Shown: piece by piece, positions 52,827 through 60,769 of the stretch
Layout: each line of letters opens with the position of its first letter
Position numbering within the stretch: the stretch's first letter is position 1
Assembly (NCBI RefSeq): GCF_004104355.1
Contig: NZ_RJLM01000002.1
Span: 311,168-375,167, forward strand
Length of the DNA stretch: 64,000 nucleotides
Direction: 5' to 3'
DNA from: Photobacterium chitinilyticum
GTDB lineage: Bacteria > Pseudomonadota > Gammaproteobacteria > Enterobacterales > Vibrionaceae
Notes under the pieces: generated by a model
What the model saw: the letters and a program-made list of their open reading frames with translations, nothing else
What the model was told of the DNA's origin: nothing
Database searches by the model: none
Translations under genes and position numbers: made by a program

Positions 52827-53192
52827 TTAGCTATTGTTAGTGAGTGTATAGGTGCTTTTTTCCAAAGCTTTTAAGCGCAATTTGGTGGCATGCTGGGTAG
52901 ATACTGGCTCGTCACGATCACGTTGTACAAATGGTTCGGCGTTGCGTGTAGGTGGCGTTAAAGCTTGTATGCGTAGTTCGGTAGCATGTCGTGTTGAGAC
53001 TGGCTCATCTCGATCAACAAACTGTAGTGGGGCTACTTGTGCTTGAAAAGAAGGCTCACTTTCTAAGGCTTGTAGACGCAACTCTTTAGCCGAGCGGTCA
53101 GTGATATGTTGATGATCATTGCCCGGCGCGGCAATGGCAGTCGATGCTGAAACCAATAGTAATGTAGATAGAGCAACTGTTTTAATAGACAT
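52827..53192 (-). CDS. Small periplasmic protein with three tandem repeats
   Basis: This 121-aa protein has a clear Sec signal (MSIKTVALSTLLLVSASTAIA, cleavage before APGND) and a mature part of about 100 residues. The mature part contains three copies of a 25-30 residue unit with core DRDEPVST-x-HAT-x-LR-x-x-AL: the first copy is diverged (ITDRSAKELRLQAL), the second reads VDRDEPVSTRHATELRIQAL, the third RDRDEPVSTQHATKLRLKAL. No family is recognised. AAAGGTGA before the ATG at 53192 fixes the start; the frame runs to 53273. It is divergent from a TetR gene, with matching operators at both promoters, so its expression is very probably under that repressor. Confidence 0.8.
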   Translation of the reverse strand: MSIKTVALSTLLLVSASTAIAAPGNDHQHITDRSAKELRLQALESEPSFQAQVAPLQFVDRDEPVSTRHATELRIQALTPPTRNAEPFVQRDRDEPVSTQHATKLRLKALEKSTYTLTNNS

Positions 53193-53213
53193 AATATTCA
53201 CCTTTCGAATAAC

Positions 53214-53234
53214 TAAACTAAACTGTTTCGTTTT
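53214..53234. promoter_or_regulatory. TetR operator copy 1 (repeat-protein side)
   Basis: TAAACTAAACTGTTTCGTTTT differs at one of 21 bases from the inverse of the copy at 53281-53301. The core AAAC-T-GTTT is itself palindromic. It lies 22-42 bases before the repeat-protein start, where a repressor would block the promoter. Confidence 0.75.
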
Positions 53235-53280
53235 ATTTGTTGTTAAGGTTAGCTCACAAAAAATATAAGTCAAGACTTTT

Positions 53281-53301
53281 AATACGAAACAGTTTAGTTT
53301 A
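53281..53301. promoter_or_regulatory. TetR operator copy 2 (tetR side)
   Basis: AATACGAAACAGTTTAGTTTA, the inverted partner of copy 1, lies 34-54 bases before the TetR start. Two matched operators in a divergent gap strongly suggest self-regulation by the TetR product. Confidence 0.75.
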
Positions 53302-53334
53302 CTTTTTAGGTATAGAGTTATAGGGAGACAGAAG

Positions 53335-53901
53335 ATGAGCAGGAAAGACGAGAAGATACAAAAAATACTTGAGGTGACGGCGGAGCTTTGTATCCGTAAC
53401 GGTTATCAAGGGACGAGTATGGATGAGCTTACGTCAAAAACAGGTTTCTCCAAAGCAACGATATACCGTTACTTCAAGTCAAAAGAGTGCTTGATCGCAG
53501 CAACTCTCGGTCATTATTCGAAGATGCATACAAAGGCGCTGATAGCGCTGATTAATGATACGGAGCTCTCGTTGCAAGAAAAAATAGACCAGCGGTTTGA
53601 GAAACTTCGCCAATTGGTGATGGATAAGCAGTTTTACGGCTGTTACTTCCAGCTGGCCTATAGCGAGTTTTGCAACAAAGATGAAGATATTACCTCGATT
53701 TGCACTCAATATAGCCACGATCGGGTCGAGCTGATCGCTAAGATGCTAGATCAGCATGAGGTTGAAGATGCGCAAATGAGGGCAACTAAAGCTGAGCTGG
53801 TTTTCAGTGGTCTGATTGCGACTTTGCCTATAAGTAAAGACACTAAGCTTATTGATATTGCAAAAGAAATGTATCTAAAGGAGATATTTTCAGCACATTA
53901 A
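53335..53901 (+). CDS. TetR-family transcriptional regulator
   Basis: This 188-aa regulator has the TetR DNA-binding domain at residues 5-55 (ILEVTAELCIRNGYQGTSMDELTSKTGFSKATIYRYF, then SKECLIAATLGHY) and a helical C-terminal ligand domain with several cysteines (YGCYFQLAYSEFCNKDEDITSICTQY). The last point leaves room for redox or thiol sensing, but that is speculation. GGGAGACAGAAG precedes the ATG. It is divergent from the periplasmic repeat protein with paired operators between them. No efflux pump gene is adjacent, which is unusual for this class of regulator. Confidence 0.9.
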   Translation: MSRKDEKIQKILEVTAELCIRNGYQGTSMDELTSKTGFSKATIYRYFKSKECLIAATLGHYSKMHTKALIALINDTELSLQEKIDQRFEKLRQLVMDKQFYGCYFQLAYSEFCNKDEDITSICTQYSHDRVELIAKMLDQHEVEDAQMRATKAELVFSGLIATLPISKDTKLIDIAKEMYLKEIFSAH

Positions 53902-53963
53902 CTGACAGGCTTGTACGGCGCGTATAGACGTTCCGTACGTTTGGGTTGTTAGTACTCTCAACA

Positions 53964-54380
53964 TTATCCGCGAACCAAAAATACCGATACATCTGCATGG
54001 TCTGAAATGTAGTTCCCGTGGTTGGCAAAAATATAGTCACTGACATCGGGAATATGGGTTGCCATAACAACGAGGTCTGCGCCTAACTCATCAATAGAAT
54101 CTAGCAGCTTATCGTTGAGATCTGCGGTAGGGTCAACACTGAAGATTGGGTGGCTTTCGGCATGAATACCGTGTTGATTAGATTGCTCTTGGGTGAAGAG
54201 AGCGAGCTTGGCTGTATACTCTTCAGGATTGCGAGAAATTTCTGTTGGCGCTGCTAACGATACTCCGACAAAGACAACCTTGGATTTATACGTTTTTGCA
54301 AGATTACCGACCACATTCAGTGACTTTTTAAGCTGTTCTTCATGCCTTAAGTCTACGGGCACCATGATTTTGCTAAACAT
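53964..54380 (-). CDS. Universal stress protein (UspA family)
   Basis: This 138-aa protein has the Usp fold: MFSKIMVPVDL at the start, KSKVVFVGVSL, IDELGADLVVMATHIPDVSDYIF and a final NHGNYISDHADVSVFLVRG. The usual ATP-binding G-x2-G-x9-G-[ST] motif is altered here (NHGNYISDHADVSVF), suggesting a UspA-like subtype that may not bind ATP. GAGAGGTGGGTT gives a fair ribosome site. It is divergent from fabV. Confidence 0.88.
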   Translation of the reverse strand: MFSKIMVPVDLRHEEQLKKSLNVVGNLAKTYKSKVVFVGVSLAAPTEISRNPEEYTAKLALFTQEQSNQHGIHAESHPIFSVDPTADLNDKLLDSIDELGADLVVMATHIPDVSDYIFANHGNYISDHADVSVFLVRG

Positions 54381-54589
54381 AACCCACCTCTCCGACCATG
54401 ATTGATAACCTACTGCATAGTTTAATGTATCTGGTGGAATGCGCGAGCTTTCTGGTTACTGCACAGATTGGAACTTTTGTTAATCCTCACTCAGGTGGCG
54501 GTAAGATCAATGCAGTGGCTCGGGACGATCGGGTATTGTTGATTGATATTGATGATTACCGTGTTGCTAGTACACAGTTAGGAGTTACC

Positions 54590-55792
54590 ATGATTATTGA
54601 ACCTGTTGTGAAAGGGGTCGTTGCACGCTCTGCGCATCCGTATGGCTGCCAGCAGGCGATTCGAAACCAGATCAACTATGTCAGCTCGGCTGAGCCTATT
54701 GTCGGTGGACCGAAGAAAGTTCTCATTCTTGGTGCCTCCTCTGGCTTTGGTCTTGCTTCACGTATCTCACTGGCTTTTGGCGGTTCTAATGCCGACACCG
54801 TTGGGGTGTCTTTTGAACGCGGACCAAGTGAGAAAGGGATCGGGACTGCCGGTTGGTACAACAATATTTTCTTTCGTGAAGAAGCTGAAAATAACGGCCT
54901 GATTGGCAAGAACTTTGTCGGTGATGCCTTTTCGGTACAGATGCGTCAGCAGGTTATTGACTACATCAAGGCGGAATTTGGCGGGAAGCTTGATTTGGTC
55001 GTCTATAGTCTGGCAACGGGCGTCCGCCCTGATCCTGAGACCGGGGAACTGTGGCGATCTTCGATTAAGACCATTGGTGAACCTGTGACAGGACCGACAA
55101 TTAACATCGAAACCGACACCATGGAGCTGATGACAATTGAAACGGCGACAGAAGAAGAAATTGAAGCGACGAAAAAGGTGATGGGCGGCGAGGATTGGGC
55201 AAGCTGGATAGATATTCTCTCGGAGGCCGGTGTACTGGCCGAAGGCTGCAAAACAGTGGCTTATTCCTATATTGGCCCTGAAGCGACCCATCCTATTTAT
55301 CACCGGGGAACATTGGGTAGGGCGAAAACCCATCTCCATGCAACCGGCGATCAGCTTAATGACAAAATGGCGCAGATTGGCGGCGAGGCCTATGTCTCGG
55401 TGTGCAAGGCGTTGGTGACCAAGGCGAGCGTCTTTATTCCTGCATTTTCACCTTACATTTTGGCCTTGTTCAAGGTAATGAAAGAGAAAGGGCTGCATGA
55501 AGGGTGTATAGAGCAGATGCAGCGCCTGTTTTCCCAACGTCTTTACGGCCAGGAAAAATGTGTTCCTGTTGATAGGCAGCGCTTGATCCGTGTTGATGAC
55601 TGGGAGCTGGACGAGGATGTGCAGCAGCAGGTAAGCCAACTGATGGCCCAGATCACGCCGGAGAACTTTACCACGGTGGGGGACTACCAAAGGTATAAAA
55701 CGGACTTTATGCAGTTGAATGGTTTTTGGCTGGAAGGCGTCGACTACAAGGCAAGGGTCAATATGGAGACTTTGAAGCAGTTAGCACCATAA
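54590..55792 (+). CDS. fabV: Enoyl-[acyl-carrier-protein] reductase FabV
   Basis: This 400-aa NADH-dependent enoyl reductase performs the last step of fatty acid elongation. It is triclosan-resistant in known members, first described in Vibrio cholerae. It starts MIIEPVVKGVVARSAHPYGC; the Rossmann site is VLILGASSGFGLASRI. The Tyr-x8-Lys catalytic pair appears in YHRGTLGRAK, preceded by AYSYIGPEATHPIY; the longer spacing separates FabV from FabI. The ATG at 54590 follows AGGAG at the right distance, so the open stretch back to 54398 is leader. Confidence 0.95.
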   Translation: MIIEPVVKGVVARSAHPYGCQQAIRNQINYVSSAEPIVGGPKKVLILGASSGFGLASRISLAFGGSNADTVGVSFERGPSEKGIGTAGWYNNIFFREEAENNGLIGKNFVGDAFSVQMRQQVIDYIKAEFGGKLDLVVYSLATGVRPDPETGELWRSSIKTIGEPVTGPTINIETDTMELMTIETATEEEIEATKKVMGGEDWASWIDILSEAGVLAEGCKTVAYSYIGPEATHPIYHRGTLGRAKTHLHATGDQLNDKMAQIGGEAYVSVCKALVTKASVFIPAFSPYILALFKVMKEKGLHEGCIEQMQRLFSQRLYGQEKCVPVDRQRLIRVDDWELDEDVQQQVSQLMAQITPENFTTVGDYQRYKTDFMQLNGFWLEGVDYKARVNMETLKQLAP

Positions 55793-55816
55793 ACTCGGTA
55801 AAGCTTGCCAACGTGA

Positions 55817-56425
55817 TTCGGCATATACAGCAGGCGACAAGATATTCATGAAGTGCCTCGGAAATCGGCAGCACCCTACATGGATAACATGTTTGCGATG
55901 ACCTACGATTTTCTTGGTGGCTGGGGGGCACAAACCGGTCACCTGACTAATTTGCATGCAACCAAGCGTAGCTGGTGGGGGCAGGGAGCGGATGTTTTCA
56001 TTGAGCAGATGATCGATCTTGGTGTTCCGGCTGAAAAATTGGTACTTGGCGCGGCGTATTATGGCCGAGGCTGGGAAGGTACAAAGGACTTTGACGGTAA
56101 ACTTCCGACCGGTAGCTTAGTGTCAGACAAAGGGGCATCGTTTGGTACTGATATCGAGGAGCCTGGTTATTTTATGTACTGGGATCTAAAACGCAACTAT
56201 ACGTCGGAGCAAGGGTATCAGTACGGTTATGATGAAGCCTCCGAGGCTCCATTTCTCTGGCACCCCAAAAAACAGATCTATATCACTTTTGAGGACAAGC
56301 GTTCAGTGAAAGCCAAAACAGAATGGGCGAAGGAAAAAGGCCTTGCTGGCGTGTTCACCTGGGAGTTGTCGGGAGACGTCGACGGGGAAATGACGGAAGT
56401 CATTCATCAAACGATAAATAACTAG
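55817..56425 (+). pseudogene. GH18 chitinase C-terminal relic
   Basis: About 200 residues match the second half of a family 18 chitinase: FAMTYDFLGGWG, LVLGAAYYGRGWEG, EAPFLWHPKKQIYITFEDKRSVKAK and LAGVFTWELSGDVDG. The first half, including the catalytic DG-x-D-x-D-x-E strand and any signal peptide, is missing; an in-frame TGA lies at 55814. The GTG at 55853 has no ribosome site. Without the catalytic Glu the fragment cannot be an active chitinase. It sits right after fabV and looks like a deletion remnant. Confidence 0.85.
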
Positions 56426-56602
56426 TTACTGCTGATCCGCAAAAGAAATAGTGCCGATAAATACCAAGGCATTGTTGCCTTGGTGTTGCTCCGAAAGATA
56501 ATCGTTGATCAGGTATCTGAAATCGCGACAACGGGCTTCTTTGGAGTAAAACAACCCTTAACTTAGCTATTGACCATGATAGGCACATGCCGCACTGGTT
56601 TT

Positions 56603-56812
56603 TTAGTTGTGGAGGTATTTTTTTCTATAGTCAGATGCTTTTGCGAAAAGGACTAATGGGAATATGGCTATTAGTAGACCAAACGTAAATATCAACTTTT
56701 CTTGTAATAGTAAGAGAGCCATGCTGACAATGATAGACAGCACCATTAAGGCAACAAAAGTGACATGTGTCTTGGGGTGTTTTTGAGAAAAGCGAGCGTA
56801 TTTTATTACCAT
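56603..56812 (-). CDS. Small two-span membrane protein
   Basis: This 69-aa product has two hydrophobic segments (VTFVALMVLSIIVSMALLLL, and FTFGLLIAIFPLVLFA) with a short basic N-terminus (KYARFSQKHPKTH) and a basic end (SDYRKKYLHN). The clean topology argues for a real gene, but there is no strong ribosome site and no family I recognise. An upstream ATG at 56824 is also possible. Confidence 0.5.
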   Translation of the reverse strand: MVIKYARFSQKHPKTHVTFVALMVLSIIVSMALLLLQEKLIFTFGLLIAIFPLVLFAKASDYRKKYLHN

Positions 56813-56949
56813 CGATAAAAACAAAAAGTTTAGGGTTATATATTATTTAAGCGTCCGCTTTTCAAGAAACTTAACACCCGTTTATCAGACTCAGAAAGGT
56901 CGCTATCAGCGGCCTTCCAAATCTTGGGATATAGCATGGCCGTGTCGTA

Positions 56950-57072
56950 TTAGAAATTTCGCTCAATTGACTGTGACATAGCAAACCGTAATTTTTCTTT
57001 TAAGGCTTTTTGTTTTTGTAATTGCTTTTCTTCTTTGGTCATTACACTGCAAATCTTTCTTAAAAACGTCAT
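56950..57072 (-). CDS. 40-residue lysine-rich ORF
   Basis: The frame begins MTFLRKICSV and continues MTKEEKQLQKQKALKEKL, ending SIERNF. The Lys/Glu/Gln pattern predicts one long charged helix. Translation could start at the second Met. No clear ribosome site is present. A real small protein and a fortuitous frame are both possible. Confidence 0.35.
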   Translation of the reverse strand: MTFLRKICSVMTKEEKQLQKQKALKEKLRFAMSQSIERNF

Positions 57073-57167
57073 ACCAAGAACCTATTTATATGTGGCCATT
57101 CATTGCCGCTTAATGGTTTTAAGCAAAAGTCATGCCATATCAAACAAAAAGAACGAGTACATACTGA

Positions 57168-57195
57168 AACGAGCTTCTTGAAGTCACTTGGGTAT
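57168..57195. repeat. Fragment of the MITE-like end
   Basis: CTTGAAGTCACTTGGGTATA within this stretch matches the right terminal repeat at 42411-42430 with three differences. No partner end is nearby, so it is a solo remnant. Confidence 0.5.
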
Positions 57196-57308
57196 AAATT
57201 GTTTCTTTTACCGCCAAAGGCTGGTAGTGTCGCAGCCCTTGAGACAGCGTCTAGTACGCTAACTGTATACTGCTGCCAGACGTTCCAGCATCACATAGGA
57301 TATTTCCC

Positions 57309-58697
57309 TTGAGCCAGACTGCCTTTTCTACCCTGAATCTGAAACCAGATTTACTGTCAAACCTGTCTTCGCTTGGTTATGAAGCGATGACGCCAATTCA
57401 GGCGCAGAGCCTGCCGCATATTCTTGCGGGTAAGGATGTGATTGCACAGGGTAAAACGGGGTCGGGAAAAACGGCGGCTTTTGGTCTGGGCCTGCTTGAT
57501 CACCTAAATGTGAAGCGTTTCCGTGTCCAGTCTTTGGTACTGTGCCCGACACGTGAGCTGGCGGATCAGGTTGCCAAAGAGATTCGTAAGCTGGCTCGTG
57601 CTATTCATAACATCAAGGTACTGACCTTGTGTGGCGGAATGCCGTTTGGTCCACAAATTGGCTCGTTGGAGCACGGTGCACATATTATTGTCGGCACTCC
57701 AGGTCGAGTAGAAGAGCACGTTCGCAAAGGCTTTTTGAATCTTGATGACCTGAACATGCTGATCCTCGATGAAGCTGATCGCATGTTGGAAATGGGGTTC
57801 CAGGATGCCCTTGATACAATCATCGATGCGGCACCAGAGCGCCGTCAAACGTTGTTGTTCAGCGCAACATATCCGAAGCAGATCGAGTCGATTGCCAAGC
57901 GCATTATGCACAAGCCGGTAATGGCAAAGGTTGAATCAACGCACGATAACAGCAGTATCCAGCAGCATTTCTACAAGGTAGACAGCAACGAGGATAGAAT
58001 GATAGGTCTTCGCCTGTTGCTGTCACAGCATCGCCCTGAGTCGGCGGTGGTGTTCTGTAATACCAAACGTGAAACGCAGGAAGTAGCTGACGATCTCGAG
58101 CATTATGGTTTTAGTGCGATTGCCCTGCACGGTGATCTCGAGCAGCGCGAACGTGACCAGACGCTGGTTCGTTTTGCCAACAAGAGTGCTTCTGTACTGG
58201 TAGCAACTGATGTGGCAGCCCGCGGTCTGGATATTGACGCGCTGGATGCTGTGATCAACTATCACGTAGCACGTGATACGGAAGTTCACGTACACCGTAT
58301 TGGTCGTACTGGCCGTGCTGGTAGCAAGGGTATTGCCTGTTCGTTCTTCAGCGACAAAGAGCATTACAAGATTGCCTTGCTGGAAGATTACCTTGATAAA
58401 ACTATCGAAGGTGAAGAATTGCCTCCGATGCACCTGCTCGATCAGCCGACGCATCGTCCGGCAATGGTGACACTGCAGATTGGTGGTGGCAAGAAGCAAA
58501 AAGTACGTCCTGGTGATATTCTTGGCGCTCTAACCGGCGATAACGGCATTGCTGGCAACCAAGTTGGTAAGATCAACGTATTTGACATGTGTGCTTATGT
58601 TGCCGTGCATCGCGAAGTTGCCCGTGCTGCACTGAAGAAGCTGGAAAACGGAAAAATGAAAGGTCGCTCGTTCCGCGTGCGTCAAATCCGCGACTAA
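57309..58697 (+). CDS. dbpA: ATP-dependent RNA helicase DbpA
   Basis: This 462-aa DEAD-box helicase acts in 50S ribosome assembly. It has the Q motif (YEAMTPIQAQSLP), Walker A (GKTGSGKTAAF), DEAD box (LILDEADRML), SAT (LFSATYP), ARGLDI and HRIGRTGRAG. The C-terminal 75 residues (VTLQIGGGKKQKVRPGDILGAL, then GKINVFDMCAYVAV) form the DbpA RNA-recognition domain that binds 23S hairpin 92. The start is TTG at 57309 with AGGA about 8 bases before it. It has its own terminator. Confidence 0.95.
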   Translation: MSQTAFSTLNLKPDLLSNLSSLGYEAMTPIQAQSLPHILAGKDVIAQGKTGSGKTAAFGLGLLDHLNVKRFRVQSLVLCPTRELADQVAKEIRKLARAIHNIKVLTLCGGMPFGPQIGSLEHGAHIIVGTPGRVEEHVRKGFLNLDDLNMLILDEADRMLEMGFQDALDTIIDAAPERRQTLLFSATYPKQIESIAKRIMHKPVMAKVESTHDNSSIQQHFYKVDSNEDRMIGLRLLLSQHRPESAVVFCNTKRETQEVADDLEHYGFSAIALHGDLEQRERDQTLVRFANKSASVLVATDVAARGLDIDALDAVINYHVARDTEVHVHRIGRTGRAGSKGIACSFFSDKEHYKIALLEDYLDKTIEGEELPPMHLLDQPTHRPAMVTLQIGGGKKQKVRPGDILGALTGDNGIAGNQVGKINVFDMCAYVAVHREVARAALKKLENGKMKGRSFRVRQIRD

Positions 58698-58722
58698 AAG
58701 CCTTTTAAACAGACAAAAGAAA

Positions 58723-58755
58723 AGCCCGCCTTGATAGTTCAAGGCGGGCTTTTTG
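58723..58755 (+). terminator. Rho-independent terminator of dbpA
   Basis: Perfect 10-bp stem AGCCCGCCTT/AAGGCGGGCT with an 8-base loop followed by TTTTT. Confidence 0.95.
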
Positions 58756-58965
58756 CTTTTGGATTTGCGGGTATTGTCTATCTGGTTTTCAACGTATTTT
58801 GATGTTGGTCGAGAAAGTTATTAATTTCTTATTCGTCATATAGTTTGCGCAGTATGCTGAGGATAGGTTTCTGGATCGAGCTTGGTTTTTGTGAAAAAGA
58901 AGGGGGGAGAGTATTTGAGTGCGTGATGAGAGTAGCACGCCAAAGTGGTTTTATTTTTGCCGTGG

Positions 58966-58982
58966 CTGAGGTAGCTTGGGTA
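58966..58982. repeat. MITE-like terminal sequence upstream of the phzF-GNAT gene
   Basis: TGAGGTAGCTTGGGTAT is identical to 17 bases of the right terminal repeat at 42409-42430. No left partner is seen, so this is the surviving end of a decayed copy, about 43 bases before the probable start of the PhzF-GNAT gene. Confidence 0.6.
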
Positions 58983-59024
58983 TTACAAGAACGACAACAG
59001 CCACGTAGAGTAGAGGGTAAGGAT

Positions 59025-60377
59025 TTGGAAAAGGATGTGTATCTTGTTGACTCGTTTACTTTCAACGGAAAGGGCGGGAACCCGGCTGGTGTAGTGTTCG
59101 ATGCTGAAGACTTGACCGCGGCGCAAATGCAGAAAATTGCCAGTCAGGTTGGCTATTCGGAAACGGCATTTGTATTGCCAGATCCTGAGTGTGATTTTCA
59201 TGTGCGCTTTTTTACTCCGACCTCGGAAGTTGATTTTTGTGGTCATGCTACTCTGGCGACGTTTTCTGAACTGTTTAGCCAGGGCGTGATTCAGGCAGGG
59301 CTGTATAATCAGCGAACTAAAGCGGGAATTTTGAATGTTGCTGTCTCACCGGATGGTTTTGTCGAGATGGATCAGCAACTGCCTGTTTTTGGTGGTGAAC
59401 TCGATGTATTCGAAGTTGCCGAGGCTCTAGGCATTCCTGCTGAAGTGATCACCAATACCGGACTTCCGGTTGAAGTGATTTCTACGGGATTGGCCGATGC
59501 CATCATTCCGGTTATGCCGGGTACGTTAGACGATATTTACCCCGATAACAGTGTGTTGGCTGAATTTTGCCGAGCCAGGCAGCTGGTGGGGGTGCATCTT
59601 TTTGAGTTATGTTCGTGGGCCGACTTTACTGCCCGGTGTCGAAATTTTGCTCCTTTGTTCGGGATCCCCGAAGAATCTGCAACAGGCAGCGCCAGTGGTG
59701 CGTTGGCTTGCTACCTCGCCCAGCACCGACCGTTTCTCGGTTATCAGTATGAGTTCGAACAAGGGCGAGCAATGAATCGTAGCTCGTTATTGTCGGCGTC
59801 GATTCTGCAGCAATCCGGCTGTATTGAAGCGGTGAAAGTCGGGGGCTATGCCAAACACAAAGGAACTCAGCGTGTAAGCTTTGATAAAGCATTAACGATC
59901 AGAAAGATGCGTAAGGAAGATCGCCGTTTGTTGTGTGATCTGGCAGTTGCCGATCACCAGTCTGACTTTGTTCTGCCTATTGCTGATATCTTGGCGAGCC
60001 AGAAATCGAATGAAGATTTTCATGTGATATGCCAGGGGTATGCTGAACCTGATAGCACGATCCTCGGTTTCTTCATTCTCGACCATTCTTTTGCGAACCA
60101 CCCAGAGTTTAGTCAATTTGGTGAACTGGGCTTGCGGGCATACTTTATTGATGCGCGCTATCAGGGTAAGGGCTATGGACGTCTCTCATGCCGCCAGTTG
60201 CAGGAGTATGTTGCAGAGCAGTATCCACAGATATCCAACTTGGTATTAACGGTGAATCAACGAAACGTTCCTGCTCGGGCATTGTATCTTTATTGTGGTT
60301 TTTTTGACTCTCAAGTGATGTATCTGGATGGACCTGCGGGCCCCCAACACATAATGTATCTACCGTTGTCCTCTTGA
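59025..60377 (+). CDS. PhzF-family isomerase fused to a GNAT acetyltransferase
   Basis: This 450-aa protein has two domains. Residues 1-285 are PhzF-like: VYLVDSFTFNGKGGNPAGVVF, SQVGYSETAFVLP with the family's catalytic-type Glu, VRFFTPTSEVDFCGHATLAT, and ESATGSASGALACYLAQH. Residues 289-450 are a GNAT domain with LTIRKMRKEDRRLL, the acetyl-CoA loop RYQGKGYGRL and LTVNQRNVPARALYLYCGF. PhzF relatives isomerise or epimerise small molecules; GNATs acetylate amines. The frame is open from 58845, but that part crosses a repeat fragment, so TTG at 59025 (or GTG at 59037) with GAGGG/AAGGA before it is the likely start. Substrates are unknown. Confidence 0.85.
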   Translation: MEKDVYLVDSFTFNGKGGNPAGVVFDAEDLTAAQMQKIASQVGYSETAFVLPDPECDFHVRFFTPTSEVDFCGHATLATFSELFSQGVIQAGLYNQRTKAGILNVAVSPDGFVEMDQQLPVFGGELDVFEVAEALGIPAEVITNTGLPVEVISTGLADAIIPVMPGTLDDIYPDNSVLAEFCRARQLVGVHLFELCSWADFTARCRNFAPLFGIPEESATGSASGALACYLAQHRPFLGYQYEFEQGRAMNRSSLLSASILQQSGCIEAVKVGGYAKHKGTQRVSFDKALTIRKMRKEDRRLLCDLAVADHQSDFVLPIADILASQKSNEDFHVICQGYAEPDSTILGFFILDHSFANHPEFSQFGELGLRAYFIDARYQGKGYGRLSCRQLQEYVAEQYPQISNLVLTVNQRNVPARALYLYCGFFDSQVMYLDGPAGPQHIMYLPLSS

Positions 60378-60769
60378 ATTTAAGGCCGGCTTTTACACTG
60401 TAAACTTAGAGCCTAAATTGAACAGCCAACTGATTTCACCTGTTAATTCATCATTATTTCCAGCGCTACACTCTATACGTTGTGTATAGGGTGTAACCCC
60501 AGTTGCTTCCCCTTTTATAGCTTGCTTTTTCTTGCCGTGGTTGTTTTCGATAATACCGTTCTGTTTAGCGAAAATTAGGTTCGCTCTCACTTTTTATTAT
60601 TCCGCATATTAGATTCTTGATAGCGTGATCGGCCAAACAATAAACAAATAAGTAGATATATACACTGCTCAGGTGGTATTTATTGACATAATCAGTATAA
60701 GAAAGATAAATATACCATAGAAGTGAATTTTTATTCATGTTGAGTTTTGTTCCTATATGGAGATATACG
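60378..60769. other. Intergenic region before the dipeptidase
   Basis: About 390 AT-rich bases. It holds a 12-bp stem-loop (60467-60495) and the promoter and ribosome site (GGAGATATACG) of the dipeptidase gene. No further gene was found. Confidence 0.5.
60467..60495. other. Stem-loop TACACTCTATAC/GTATAGGGTGTA
   Basis: Twelve-base arms with one G-U mismatch and a 5-base loop. There is no T run on either side. It lies 90 bases after the PhzF-GNAT stop and may be a weak terminator or binding site. Confidence 0.4.

Larger units (their letters stand above)
56426..57308. other. Region with two small reverse-strand ORFs and a repeat fragment
   Basis: This 880-base stretch between the chitinase relic and dbpA has no large gene. 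It carries a probable two-span membrane protein (56603-56812), a 40-codon lysine-rich ORF (56950-57072), a fragment of the MITE-like end (57168-57195), and the dbpA leader. Confidence 0.5.

Noticed and set aside
54398-54589. 64-residue upstream extension of fabV
   Set aside because: The ATG at 54590 has AGGAG at the right distance and matches the family N-terminus.
58845-59024. N-terminal extension of the PhzF-GNAT frame
   Set aside because: It crosses a repeat fragment at 58966-58982, has no similarity to PhzF, and the family start matches 59025/59037.
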